Under the pieces are notes generated by a model. The model was given only the letters and a program-made list of their open reading frames with translations. It did no database searches and was not told where the DNA came from. A stretch of DNA of 64,000 nucleotides from Cannabis sativa (lineage: Eukaryota; Streptophyta; Magnoliopsida; Rosales; Cannabaceae), in assembly GCF_029168945.1 (NCBI RefSeq), contig NC_083603.1:8246001-8310000 (forward strand). Direction: 5' to 3'. The position numbers were made by a program, and so were the translations under genes. Below, piece by piece: positions 31,585 to 43,558 of this stretch (within the stretch, counting starts at the first letter, position 1; every line of letters starts with the position of its first letter).

Positions 31585-33816
31585 TGTAAAGCCCGCTTAG
31601 TTAATTTGGAAATTATCGGTTAATTATGATTAATTATGAAATTATTTATAGCTATTTAAATAATTTATTACTGTTATTTATGGAATTCAGAAATGCATGG
31701 TTATGTTATTTAGAAGTTTTCATATTTTGCATTTCCGGTGCCCGGTATTTTGGAACTCGGCGTTTGGCTCAGTAGGAATCACAACTTAGTATGTTAGTAG
31801 TTTGGGAATGTCGGGAATGGCCGGGAATTTAGAATTTCCCAAAAATACCCCTTTAGTATGATTTATGTGATTTTATGGTGGAGGGGCAAAATGGTCTTTT
31901 TGCCCCATTAGTATTTTGTCTTTTGTGATTTTATGAAATGGAAAAATAAATGTTTATTCTATTGTTACTTGGCTGAAATAATGTGTTAAATGCTTTATAA
32001 ACTCCTTTTTCCCTTAAATTCCACACTTAGTCAAAATTAGAAAGAAATTTCAAAACTCACACACTCAAAGCTCTCTCTCTTTTCCTCTCTCTCTCGGCTG
32101 TGCATGTGGGTGCAAAGGGGTGGATTTTTGCTTGATTTTCTAGTGGATTCTCATCCAAAGCTAAGCATTCTTCAAGCTAGGTTAGCTCCTTTTGTTTTCT
32201 CTTGGAATTTGTTGAAATTTTGATGAAAATATGATGATTCTTGCATGATTTTTAGATGTTGTTGCTGCTGGGATTTTGTGTTAATTTATGTGGTTTAAAG
32301 CATGTTAATTGAAGTTAAAATGGGCTGTGTTGAAGCATGTTAGATAGGTTGTGCAAAGCTTTAAATTTTCTATGTAAAAATATGTGATTTTTGAGAGAAA
32401 AGGTTATATTTTGTTGTTGTGATGTTGAGAATGTTTGCTTGAGTTTCCAGAGGTTATTTTGAGCTTGATTATGTAGAATTAAGTTGGTTTGATTGCTTGT
32501 TAGGTGGATTTGCTCAAGTTTGAGTTTAGAACTCAAAGCTTGAGCTCCAATGGTGATTTTTGTTTCTGTGATTTCTGGGTTAGTTTGAGGCCTTAGAAAT
32601 GTTCTAGGGAAGGTATAGAACAGGTCTGGAAAGTTTGATTCAATTTGGGGTCGAATTGGTCGAGTTATGAAAATTTGGGTTTGCTGCCTGCGAGGAACCG
32701 GAATTTCGGTTCTGCATCCAGAATTCCGGATGAGGGTTCTGAATCTTCCAGAACCGGAATTCCGGTTGGGCAACCGGTCTACCGGTTGGGGAAAATTCAG
32801 GGACCCTAGTTTTCCTCGTTTTTATGTTTTAGGGGGTATTACCATGCTTTTTATCGATAGGGAAACTTTTAGTTCCTAGTTTAAGTCCCCGGGAAGTGAT
32901 TTAGCGTGTCACTTATAGCGTTGTGATTTTTATGGTTTAGGAGCCAGTAATCCGCCGCTCACTCGGCTTCGGTTCCGTCGGGTTGACCAAGACACACGAA
33001 TTCGGAATCCGTAAGATTAGTATAACGGTATGCATATGTAGATTACATGTTTAGCGTGCATGTAGGAAGCCCGCTAGATTACATTAGTTATGTATATAGG
33101 CTTCGAACCATCCAACCCCGTCACGTCGGTACGGTGAGTATGACCAACGGCGGAGTATGACCGGCTCGACCGATCAGCCGACATTTGGTTGGTGGTTCCG
33201 TGCTATTGACCTATCCCGTCGGTACAGGTGGAGTATGACCAAGCGGCGGAGTATGACCGGTTCGACCGATCAGGAGGATACTTGTCAATAGTACCGTCCC
33301 TATGAACGTTCAAAACTCAGTACCATGTTGGACATGGCAGTAGTGGCTCAGTACCATGTTGGACATGGCAGTAGCGGGACTCAGTATCGTGTTGGACACG
33401 GCAGTTAGAATTATGTATGAGTATTATTATGCTTTTCTTGCGAGTCCGTCGACTCACGGTTTACGTTTATGTGTAGGTAAAGGCAAGGCTATAGCTGATG
33501 GACCGTGAGCGAGCTTATGAGATTGTACATGTCGGGGCGGTTAGGCCTGGAGCGTACGATCCTCGGGACAGCAAGGCTGATTTTTGTAACTGGTCGTTAG
33601 ACGACCTTTATTTTATGTAACAGTTAAACAGTTAAAACTTTTTGTAAATGATTTTATAATCGGGATCCCGAGTCTTTTGTAATGTTGTTTTATAAGTGTA
33701 ATTAAAAAGCAAAATTTTAATTAATCACGTTTTTCCATAAACCTCGTTGATTAGCAACGAGCTGCACAGTATGTTTGAAAATCACGTAATACGCCTAAGT
33801 TAGTTAGGGTGTTACA
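31585..33816 (+). repeat. 5' LTR of the chromovirus
   Basis: Within it are CT-rich promoter-proximal sequence near 32060-32100, CCGGAATTCCGG-type palindromes at about 32700-32790, GGAGTATGACC repeats at about 33130-33260, and two CCATGTTGGACATGG hairpin units at about 33320-33390. The leader of the transcript would begin within this LTR; no single TATA box stands out. Confidence 0.9.
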
Positions 33817-34098
33817 ATTTGGTATCAGAGCCGCCAGGTTGTCTTCCGAAGATCGTCACGACATGTACAATCATCATCAGCAGTTAGCTCGGTTCACGGT
33901 TCAGTAAGCCTTTATTGCTTTAGTAGTTTATTTTATTCAGTTATGAAAAAGAAAAGCCTGTTAGGAAGCATGTTAGTAGCCTGATAGTAGAATAGGCGCA
34001 TGTTTCGTTTTTAATTCCCAAATTAAGCGGCATTAGTAAGCTCTCCTTGAATACGACCTGATATGCCAACTCTTGGTTTCGCAGGCGTTTCTAACTAG

Positions 34099-36062
34099 AT
34101 GGACGCCAGGCGGACTACCAGGAGTCAGGGCAACTCCGTAGGGTCGAACCAAGGACAGGGAGCTCAGTTTCCCCCACCGCGGGGCCGAGGTGAGGTCCCC
34201 GGCGGGGCTCGTGGCGGGGTGATGAGAACCCGCCACAGGCCGCCCTGTGCTCCCCACTCGATCGTGGAGCCCCGAATTGGGAGTTGCGGTTTGCGGAGAT
34301 GCAAGCCCGGATCGAAGAACAAGACCTCGAGATTCAGACGTTAAGACAGCAGGGTGCTCCCGCAGCCCGGTTGCCGTAGTTCCGGTGGCACACGCCTCGC
34401 CGCCTGTGCCGAGATAGTGGTGGCGGCCCATAGATTGGAACCTCTGTATGAGCGGTTCTGGAAGCAAGCACCTCCGGTTTTTCTGGGAGGTCCGGATGTA
34501 ATGAAAGCCGAGCAATGGCTGACGGTGATCACCAAGATTCTGAATTTCATGGGTGTCACCGGTAACGACAGAGTGGTGTGCGCCACATTTCAGTTCCAGG
34601 AGGACGCTTTGGTCTGGTGGGACATGGTGTCTCAGATCCATGACGTCACCACCATGACCTGGGAGAGGTTCCAGGAACTCTTCAACGCAAAGTATTACAA
34701 TGAGGCGGTCAGAAGCGCCAAGAGGAAAGAGTTCGCTCACCTGACCCAGCGTGAGAGCATGAGCGTCACTGAGTATACTACTCAGTTTGATCGGTTGGCG
34801 AGGTTAGCCTCGGGAATTGTGCCGACCGACTTCAGCAAGAAGGAGAAGTATCTAGACGGGTTGAATGCCAGGATCAGGCATGACTTGATGATCACCACCG
34901 ACGACAGCACCACCTATGCTCAGATGGTGGAGAAGGCACTGGGAGCTGAGGGCGCAGTGGGGTGTATGTCAGAATCAGCCAGTACTCCGGTGAGTGGCGG
35001 AGCTCCTACCCCTCCTGCATCAGGCTATAGCAGGGGGAGTAGTGGTTCGGCCATTGACCAGAGGAAGAGGGCACCCACTGCTTCCGGTGGCTCGAGTCAG
35101 AACAAGAGGTTCTGGGGGAACCAGAACAGAGGGAGTCGTCCTGGTGGTACTGAGACCCGATTCTCCTATCCCGAGTGCCCTAGCTGCAAGAGGCACCATC
35201 GGGGCGAGTGCAAAGGTCAGGGATGCTTCCATTGTGGCATGCCCGGACACTTCAAGAGGGACTGTCCCCAGCTCCGACCAGAGGCACCGAGAGCTCCAGC
35301 GATACCCACTCCAGCCAGGGTGTTCGCTATCACGCAGGCTGATGCAGATGCCAGCCCATCAGTTGTCACAGGTCAGCTTTTTATTAACAACTCGCTATAT
35401 TCAGTGTTGTTTGATTCTGGGGCTCCACATTCTTATGTGGTAGCCAGAGTTTTTAGTAAATTGGGTAGACCCTATGATAGATATGAATCAGGGTTTGGAA
35501 CCCTGTTACCTGGCGGAGAATTGGTTATCTCCAATAGGTGGATTAGGTCTATGCCGATCAGGATAGATGGTAGAGAGTTAAGCGCTGATCTGATAGAGAT
35601 GAGTTTAGTCGAATTCGATATTATTTTAGGAATGGATTTCCTATCTAAATATTCGGCGAGCATTGATTGTAAAAGGAAGATGGTGGTCTTCCAACCGGAA
35701 AGTGAAGAACCGTTTGTATTTGTGGGTTCAGTTCAGGGATCTCGGATCCCGGTGATCTCGGCTATGTCAGCGAGAGAATTGTTGCACGGCGGTTGCTTAG
35801 GGTTTCTGGCCGTGGTGGTGGACACCACTCGGCCAGATACCATTCGGCCAGAGGACATCAGAGTGGTTCAGGAATTTTTGGACGTTTTTCCCGAAGAACT
35901 TCCAGGGTTACCACCTCAGCGGGAGATTGATTTCGTGATTGACTTGGCACCAGGGGTGGATCCGGTTTCCAAAGCCTCGTATAGGATGGCTCCAGCTGAA
36001 CTTAAGGAATTAAAGATTCAGCTCCAAGGGTTGCTTGACATAGGGTTCATTCGGCCCAGTGT
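34099..36062 (+). pseudogene. Gag and aspartic protease of the Ty3 chromovirus (frameshifted)
   Basis: ATG 34099 opens the gag (MDARRTTRSQGN) but small indels at about 34170-34380 shift the frame twice. From 34354 the frame is clean: a retrotransposon gag domain (residues about 30-200 of this ORF, with FQFQEDALVWWD and FNAKYYNEAVR), a CCHC zinc knuckle (CFHCGMPGHFKRDC near 35223-35264), and an aspartic protease whose active site reads DSGAPHSYV at 35413 (usual DSGATHSF). Gag forms the particle and binds RNA; the protease cuts the polyprotein. A single extra T near 36062 throws the frame just before reverse transcriptase. The second copy at 41252 has a less damaged gag N-terminus. Confidence 0.9.
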
Positions 36063-37804
36063 TGTCACCCTGGGGAGCCCCGGTGTTGTTCGTCAAGAAG
36101 AAGGATGGATCTATGAGGATGTGCATCGACTACAGGGAGTTGAACAAGCTGACGGTGAAGAATAAATATCCATTACCTAGGATCGATGACTTGTTCGATC
36201 AGCTTCAGGGGAAGACGGTCTTTTCTAAGATTGATCTCCGTTCGGGTTATCATCAGTTGAGAATCCGAGAGGAGGACATTCCGAAGACGGCTTTCCGCAC
36301 TAGGTATGGACATTACGAGTTTCTGGTTATGTCATTCGGACTAACCAATGCTCCTGCAGCATTCATGGATCTGATGAATAGAGTATTCAAGGATTTCCTC
36401 GATATCTGTGTGATTGTGTTTATCGACGACATCCTCGTGTACTCTCAATCAGAAGAGGAGCATGAGTTACATCTTCAAATGGTACTGCAACGACTTCGAG
36501 AACATAAGCTTTACGCCAAGTTCAAGAAATGTGAGTTCTGGTTGTCTCAGGTGTCCTTCCTAGGGCACATTGTGAGTAAAGATGGGATCAAGGTGGATCC
36601 CGGGAAGATTGAATCCGTCAGGGATTGGCCGAGACCGAAGACAGTGACAGAGATCAGAAGCTTCTTGGGATTAGCTGGGTACTACCGTAGGTTCGTGGAA
36701 GGGTTCTCCAAAATCTCAATGCCCCTAACCGAGCATACAAAGAAAAATCAGAGATTTATTTGGTCAAATAAGTGCGAAGCTAGCTTACAGGAGCTAAAGC
36801 AGAGGTTGATTACTGCTCCGGTACTAGCTTTGCCTTCGGACAAGGAAAAGTTCGTAGTCTACTGTGACGCATCCAAACAGGGTTTGGGGTGTGTATTGAT
36901 GCAAGCCGATCGGGTAATCGCTTATGCCTCCCGTCAGTTCAAGGATTATGAACAGCGATACCCGACTCATGATCTAGAATTGGCCGCAGTGGTTTTTGCA
37001 TTGAAGATTTGGCGGCATTACCTTTATGGGAAGAAGTGTGAGATCTATACCGACCATAAAAGTCTCAAGTATTTCTTTACTCAGAAAGATTTGAACATGA
37101 GACAAAGGCATTGGTTAGAATTAGTGAAGGATTACGATTGCGAGATCCTCTATCATCCCGGAAAAGCCAATGTAGTGGCCGATGCCCTGAGCAGAAAAGG
37201 TCCCGGGCAAGTAGCTAGTATGGTTCAGATCTCACCTCAGCTAGCAGAGGATATGGTTAGATCCAGCATTGAGTTTGTGGTAGGTCAGCTTCACAACTTG
37301 ACGCTACAATCTGATCTGTTGGAAAGAATAAAAGTCGCTCAGATGACAGATCCGGAGTTAGTGAAAATCCGAGATGAGGTGTTGGCTGGTCAAGCCAAGG
37401 ACTTTTCAGTGTCAGATAGTGGGATGCTTTTGTATAAAGCCAGAGTTTGTGTTCCGAACAGTGTGGAACTTAGAAATGAGATCTTTGAGGAGGCTCATTC
37501 TACCCCGTATTCTCTGCATCCCGGCACCACCAAGATGTACCAAGATTTGAAACCGTACTTCTGGTGGAGCGGTATGAAGAAGAATTTGATAGAATTCGTA
37601 TCGAGATGCCTCACTTGTCAGCAGATTAAGGCTGAACATCAGAGACCAGCAGGGTTATTGCAGCCTCTAACCCTACCAGAATGGAAATGGGAAGATATTA
37701 CGATGGATTTTGTGGTCGGGTTACCTAGGACCACGGGTTTATTTGATTCCATCTGGGTAGTGGTGGATCGATTTACGAAATCTGCTCATTTTTCTGCCGG
37801 TTAG
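36059..37804 (+). pseudogene. Reverse transcriptase, RNase H and integrase N-terminus of the chromovirus
   Basis: The 581-codon frame opens with the RT finger motif ([14 protein letters not shown]). It contains [30 protein letters not shown] and the catalytic FIDDILVYS (residue about 121). The tether follows, then RNase H with [13 protein letters not shown] (residue about 269), [16 protein letters not shown] and YTDHKSLKY. Next come the integrase zinc finger (H-H-C-C with [11 protein letters not shown]) and the first catalytic D in [10 protein letters not shown]. It ends at TAG 37804 because one extra T in a T-run near 37790 shifts the frame. All catalytic residues in this part are present, so the element was active recently. 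Confidence 0.93.
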
Positions 37805-37817
37805 AACAACATTTTCA

Positions 37818-38780
37818 GTGGATCAGTTGGCAGAACTGTACGTCAGAGAGATAGTGAGACTTCACGGGGTACCGAAGTCTATAGTTTCGGACAGGGATCC
37901 GAAATTCACCTCCAAATTTTGGCAAAGTTTGCAACGGGCAATGGGTACAAAGCTGAAATTCAGTACAGCATTCCATCCTCAGACAGATGGTCAGTCCGGA
38001 AGGACAATTCAGATATTGGAGGATATGTTGAGAGCCTGTGTTATGGACTTTGAAGGCTCATGGAATAAGTATCTACCGTTGATAGAATTTGCGTACAACA
38101 ACAGTTATCAGAGTACGATAGGGATGGCTCCCTATGAACTGTTGTACGGTAGAAAGTGTAGATCCCCTATCCACTGGGATGAGACAGGGGAGAGGAAATA
38201 CCTAGGTCCAGAGTCAGTTCAGCGGACCAATGAGGCGATAGAAAAGATAAAAGCTAGAATGCTTGCCTCACAGAGCAGACAGAAAAGTTACGCAGATCCG
38301 AAACGCAGAGATGTTGAGTTCCGAGTAGGGGACCATGTGTTTTTACGAGTATCTCCGATGAAGGGGATTAAACGTTTCGGGAAAAGAGGCAAGTTATGCC
38401 CTAGATTTACAGGACCTTTCGAGATTCTCGAGAAGATAGGTCAAGTGGCATATCGGTTAGCATTGCCTCCAGCCTTATCAGCAGTTCACAACGTATTCCA
38501 TGTCTCGATGTTGAGAAAATACGTTTCAGACCCCTCTCATATACTCAGTTATGAGAGTCTTCGGCTCGGCCGGACATGACTTATGAGGAACAACCCGGTG
38601 CGGATCCTGGATAGAAAGGATAAAGTCCTTCGGAATAAGACCATAGCATTGGTCAAGGTTCTCTGGAGAAACAGTAAGGTGGAAGAAGCCACCTGGGAGC
38701 TAGAGTCAGATATGAGAGCTCAATATCCAGAGTTATTCAGGTTAGATTTCGGGGACGAAATCCTTTTAAGGGGGGGATAG
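37818..38780 (+). pseudogene. Integrase core C-terminus and chromodomain-like tail of the chromovirus
   Basis: The frame continues the integrase core (VSDRDPKFTSKFW with the second catalytic D, FHPQTDGQS, then IQILEDMLRACV with the catalytic E), a GPY/F-type module (GPFEILEKIGQVAYRLALP) and HNVFHVSMLRKYV. A 1-2 nt indel near 38565-38600 creates TGA at 38577-38579. The tail then reads RKDKVLRNKTIALVKVLWRN and EEATWELESDM, the chromodomain-like C-terminus of plant chromoviruses. In known chromoviruses this tail directs integration to particular chromatin. The end at 38780 lies at the polypurine tract. Confidence 0.9.
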
Positions 38781-38781
38781 T

Positions 38782-40969
38782 TGTAAAGCCCGCTTAGTTA
38801 ATTTGGAAATTATCGATTAATTATGAAATTATTTATAGCTATTTAAATAATTTATTACTGTTATTTATGGAATTCAGAAATGCATGGTTATGTTATTTAG
38901 AAGTTTTCATATTTTGCATTTCCGGTGCCCGGTATTTTGGAACTCGGCGTTTGGCTCAGTAGGAATCACAACTTAGTATGTTAGTAGTTTGGGAATGTCG
39001 GGAATGGCCGGGAATTTAGAATTTCCCAAAAATACCCCTTTAGTATGATTTATGTGATTTTATGGTGGAGGGGCAAAATGGTCTTTTTGCCCCATTAGTA
39101 TTTTGTCTTTTGTGATTTTATGAAATGGAAAAATAAATGTTTATTCTATTGTTACTTGGCTGAAATAATGTGTTAAATGCTTTATAAACTCCTTTTTCCC
39201 TTAAATTCCACACTTAGTCAAAATTAGAAAGAAATTTCAAAACTCACACACTCAAAGCTCTCTCTCTTTTCCTCTCTCTCTCGGTTGTGCATGTGGGTGC
39301 AAAGGGGTGGATTTTTGCTTGATTTTCTAGTGGATTCTCATCCAAAGCTAAGCATTCTTCAAGCTAGGTTAGCTCCTTTTGTTTTCTCTTGGAATTTGTT
39401 GAAATTTTGATGAAAATAGGATGATTCTTGCATGATTTTTAGTTGTTGTTGCTGCTGGGATTTTGTGTTAATTTATGTGGTTTAAAGCATGTTAATTGAA
39501 GTTAAAATGGGCTGTGTTGAAGCATGTTAGATAGGTTGTGCAAAGCTTTAAATTTTCTATGTAAAAATATGTGATTTTTGAGAGAAAAGGTTATATTTTG
39601 TTGCTGTGATGTTGAGAATGTTTGCTTGAGTTTCCAGAGGTTATTTTGAGCTTGATTATGTAGAATTAAGTTGGTTTGATTGCTTGTTAGGTGGATTTGC
39701 TCAAGTTTGAGTTTAGAACTCAAAGCTTGAGCTCCAATGGTGATTTTTGTTTCTGTGATTTCTGGGTTAGTTTGAGGCCTTAGAAATGTTCTAGGGAAGG
39801 TATAGAACAGGTCTGGAAAGTTTGATTCAATTTGGGGTCGAATTGGTCGAGTTATGAAAATTTGGGTTTGCTGCCTGCGAGGAACCGAAATTCTGGTTGT
39901 GCATCCGGAATTCCGGATGAGGGTTCTGAATTTTCCAGAACTGAATTCCGGTTGGGCAACCGGTCTACCGGTTGGGGAAAATTCAGGGACCCTAGTTTTC
40001 CTCGTTTTTATGTTTTAGGGGGTATTGCCATGCTTTTTATCGATAGGGAAACTCTTAGTTCCTAGTTTAAGTCCCCGGGAAGTGATTTAGCGTGTCACTT
40101 ATAACGTTGTGATTTTTATGGTTTAGGAGCCGATGTCCGCCGCTCGGCTTCGGTTCCGGTCGGGTTGACGGCACACCCGAATTCGGAATCCGTAAGATTA
40201 GTATAACGGTATGCATATGTAGATTACATGTTTAGCGTGCATGTAGGAAGCCTGCTAGATTACATTAGTTATGTATATAGGCTTCGAACCATCCAACCCC
40301 TGTCACGTCGGTACAGTGGAGTATGACCACGGCGGAGTATGACCGGTTCGACCGATCAGGCTGACATTTGGTTGGTGGTTCCGTGCTATTGACCTATCCC
40401 GTCGGTACAGGCTGGAGTATGACCAGCAGCCGGAGTATGACCGGTTCGACCGATCAGGAGGATACTTGTCAATAGTACAGTCCCTATAACGTTCAAAACT
40501 CAGTACCATGTTGGACATGGCAGTAGCGGGACTCAGTATCGTGTTGGACACGGCAGTTAGAATTATGTATGAGTATTATTATGCTTTTCTTACTGAGTCT
40601 GTCGACTCACAGTTTACGTTTATGTGTAGGTAAAGGCAAGGCTATAGCTGATGGACCGTGAGCGAGCTTATGAGATTGTACATGTCGGGGCGGTTAGGCC
40701 TGGAGCGTACGATCCTCGGGACAGCAAGGCTGATTTTTGTAACTGGTCGTTAGACGACCCTTATTTTATGTAACAGTTAAACAGTTAAAACTTTTTGTAA
40801 ATGATTTTATAATCGGGATCCCGAGTCTTTTATAATGTTGTTTTATAAGTGTAATTAAAAAGCAAAATTTTAATTAATCACGTTTTTCCATAAACCTCGT
40901 TGATTAGCAACGAGCTGCACAGTATGTTTGAAAATCACGTAATACGCCTAAGTTAGTTAGGGTGTTACA
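38782..40969 (+). repeat. 3' LTR of the chromovirus
   Basis: It is nearly identical to the 5' LTR, including palindromes at about 39890-39975 and GGAGTATGACC repeats at 40318-40445. It has one CCATGTTGGACATGG unit where the 5' LTR has two. Small indels separate the two copies mainly inside the repeat-rich segment. Confidence 0.9.
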
Positions 40970-41562
40970 ATTTGGTATCAGAGCCGCCAGGTTGTCTTCC
41001 GAAGATCGTCACGACATGTACAATCATCATCAGCAGTTAGCTCGGTTCACGGTTCAGTAAGCCTTTATTGCTTTAGTAGTTTATTTTATTCAGTTATGAA
41101 AAAGAAAAGCCTGTTAGGAAGCATGTTAGTAGCCTGATAGTAGAATAGGCGCATGTTTCGTTTTTAATTCCCAAATTAAGCGGCATTAGTAAGCTCTCCT
41201 TGAATACGACCTGATATGCCAACTCTTGGTTTCGCAGGCGTTTCTAACTAGATGGACGCCAGGCGGACTACCAGGAGTCAGGGCAACTCCGTAGGGTCGA
41301 ACCAAGGACAGGGAGCTCAGTTTCCCCCACCTGCTAGGGGCCGAGGTAGAGGTCCCCGAGGCAGGGCTCGTGGCCGGGGTGATGAGAACCCGCCACAGGC
41401 TGCCCAGGCTCCCCAGCCGATCAGGGAGCCCCGAATTGGGAGTTGCGGTTTGCGGAGATGCAAGCCCGGATCGAAGAACAAGACCTCGAGATTCAGAGGT
41501 TAAGACAGCAGGGTGCTCCTGCAGTTCCAGTGCCCGTAGTTCCAGTGGCACCTGCCCCCTGC
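40970..41562 (+). mobile_element. Second, truncated copy of the chromovirus internal region
   Basis: Immediately after the 3' LTR come the primer site TTGGTATCAGAGCCGCC and leader, matching 33817 onward, then the gag start at 41252 (MDARRTTRSQGN). It continues to about 41562, where it is fused to the copia LTR. Here gag reads through ARGRGRGPRGRARGRGDENP and, after a shift, RFAEMQARIEEQDLEIQRLR. The arrangement LTR-internal-LTR-internal' shows that two tandem copies shared the middle LTR, with the distal part and third LTR since deleted. Confidence 0.9.
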
Positions 41563-41982
41563 GATGGCTCACACTTAAAAGATGATGAAATTTCTTGCCT
41601 TCAGGAAAAATTGAGCCATCTATTCTATACCTATATTCGAACCAGCCCCTCTCTTCCTTCTTCATCATATTTTTCATACCTTGAGTGATAGAGTGAGTGC
41701 CCACACACATCAACTGGTATCTCAATCATAGTGTCTAAGGCTGTGAAGAATCCAGAATCAAGAGAAGGACATTCGGGCTCAGATCTTGGTGATACTCTGC
41801 TACAGACAGGATACAAGGGTTAGAGATCTGAGTGGAAGGAGCCATTAATATTCCACTGCACCCACTGTAAGGTTTCCTAAACTTTATATGTGTTTATTTA
41901 TATTGTTTTAGAAATTCATATTTAGGATGTTAAATAACATACATGGTAGTAAATCTAGATCCTGGTAAAACATATTCCAACA
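41563..41982 (+). mobile_element. Right part of the interrupted copia 3' LTR
   Basis: It matches the LTR family from about 43143 onward (GATGGCTCACATCAAAAGATG in the other copy), with short-sequence differences, and ends TATTCCAACA at 41982. The missing LTR sequence between 31584 and 41563 was lost together with the end of the chromovirus. Confidence 0.8.
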
Positions 41983-41983
41983 C

Positions 41984-43558
41984 CTGATTCATCAGTGCAC
42001 TGGATTTACACTGATGTGATAGTCAGCGATAAAGTGTACTTACACCTTGGATAAGTGTTATGTTCTTTCCAGAACATTGGCAAAGTATGCTAGTTTCGGA
42101 TGTATGGAGTATACATTGAACTGGGCCCGATATTGATCTTGGTAAAGATATTATGATCTTACCGTTGTATGTTTCTAGGTCAATATCACTGGTTGATCTT
42201 AGATCAAAATATCTTAATCCTGACATGCTTAGGTTCAATCTCAGGAGTTCTATTCATGTTCTTTGATTTGGTAGTTAAGCCTACTTTTTGGTCAGGGTGA
42301 TACGTACATTTTGGGAACATGATAGTACAATTGAGTGGGAGCACTAAACATAGATATGGAATCTATAGCTTCTATCTGGACATAGAAGTGAAACGATGAT
42401 TTCCTTCGAGCTTGGCTTAATAGAGATAAATGGAAGAGCTCTTGTTTCAGTGATTATATTAGCTCACTAAAATATCATTTATAGGAAGCTAAGTGTTTTA
42501 AGAATAAAATACATTGAGGGGTGAAACGGTAAATTTATTCCCACTCAGTGTAAATCATCTATAGAGGATCTTTGATTATTGGGATTAAAATGATGGTTAA
42601 ATGTTTATAGCGTATCTATATCGTGGAACATATAGAGCGTTCTATATGACTGAGAGTGCAATTCCAAGTTCTATGGTGGATGCAATAAGGAATTAATAAG
42701 TTAGGGAATTTACTTGGTAAATTCTAGATGTGCTTATTGGAAGCTCGGTTGTATAGGCCCATGGTCCCCATACTAGTTGAGACCATACTGCTTCTAAGAC
42801 TCAGTTAATTGATTTTAATTAATCAATTATAATTCTAAAATTAGACTGTGTCTACTTTATGAATTTTCACTAAGCAGGGGCTTAATATGTTAAATGACAA
42901 TTTTATTTGATAATTAATTTTAATTATTAAATAAATAGTTTTGGCATTTAAGTGGTTAAATTAGAAAAATGGCATGTTTGAGAAAATAAGGAAAAATTGT
43001 TGAAAAATGGAAAAATTCCAAAGTGGGGCCCACATCCTATGGTCGGCACTTTGAGGGGAATTTACCATTTAATTTTTTTAATATTTTAATGCCTAATAAT
43101 TCTAACCTAAACCTAGGTGGTTTGCCTATAAATTGATAGTGATGGCTCACATCAAAAGATGATGAAATTCGAGCCTTCAGTCAAATTTTCCTAAGCCATC
43201 ACTTCTCTCTAATTTTGAACCACTCTCCTCTCTTTCTCTCTTCATAATTTCATACCCTATAATGATAGATTAAGTGCCCACACACGTCAAGTGGTACTTA
43301 ATCATAATGTGTAAGGCTGTGAAGAATCCAGTATCAAGAGAAGGAGATTCACACTCAGATCTTGTTGATACTCTGCTACAGACAGGATATAAGGGTTAGA
43401 GATCTGAGTGGAAGGAGCCATTATTATTCCGCTACACCCACTGTAAGGTTTCTGAAACTTTATATGTGTTTATTTACATTGTTTTAAAAATTCATATTTA
43501 GGATGTTGAATAACATACATGGTAGTAAATCTGGATCCTGGTAAAACATATTCCAACA
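41984..43558 (+). mobile_element. 5'-truncated copia LTR followed by its own primer site
   Basis: It begins abruptly at a point about 205 bp into the family LTR (compare 30600) and ends at CAACA 43558. Next comes ACTGGCCTCAGAGCCATGG, an initiator-Met-type primer site with two changes. It is therefore the 5' LTR of another copia element. An internal deletion near 42892 removed about 75 bp relative to 31455-31530. Confidence 0.82.

Larger units (their letters stand above)
31585..40969 (+). mobile_element. Ty3/gypsy chromovirus (Tekay/Del-like) with 2.2-kb LTRs
   Basis: 5' LTR 31585-33816 (2232 bp), primer site TGGTATCAGAGCC at 33820, one gag-pol region 34099-38780, polypurine tract AAGGGGGGGATA at about 38768, 3' LTR 38782-40969 (2188 bp). 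LTRs run TGTAAAGCCC ... GTGTTACA and differ by few substitutions plus an 11-bp indel near the 5' end and small indels, so the insertion is young. There is no right-hand target duplication because the 3' LTR continues into a second primer site and gag. It was inserted into the copia LTR at 31584/41563. Confidence 0.92.

Noticed and set aside
32315..32773. 152-residue minus-strand protein in the chromovirus LTR
   Set aside because: Antisense frame of LTR sequence; it recurs in part at 39502-39723 because the LTR is duplicated.
34033..34740. 235-residue minus-strand protein over the gag region
   Set aside because: It is the antisense of a GC-rich, conserved gag sequence; a similar antisense frame appears at 41186-41725 for the same reason.
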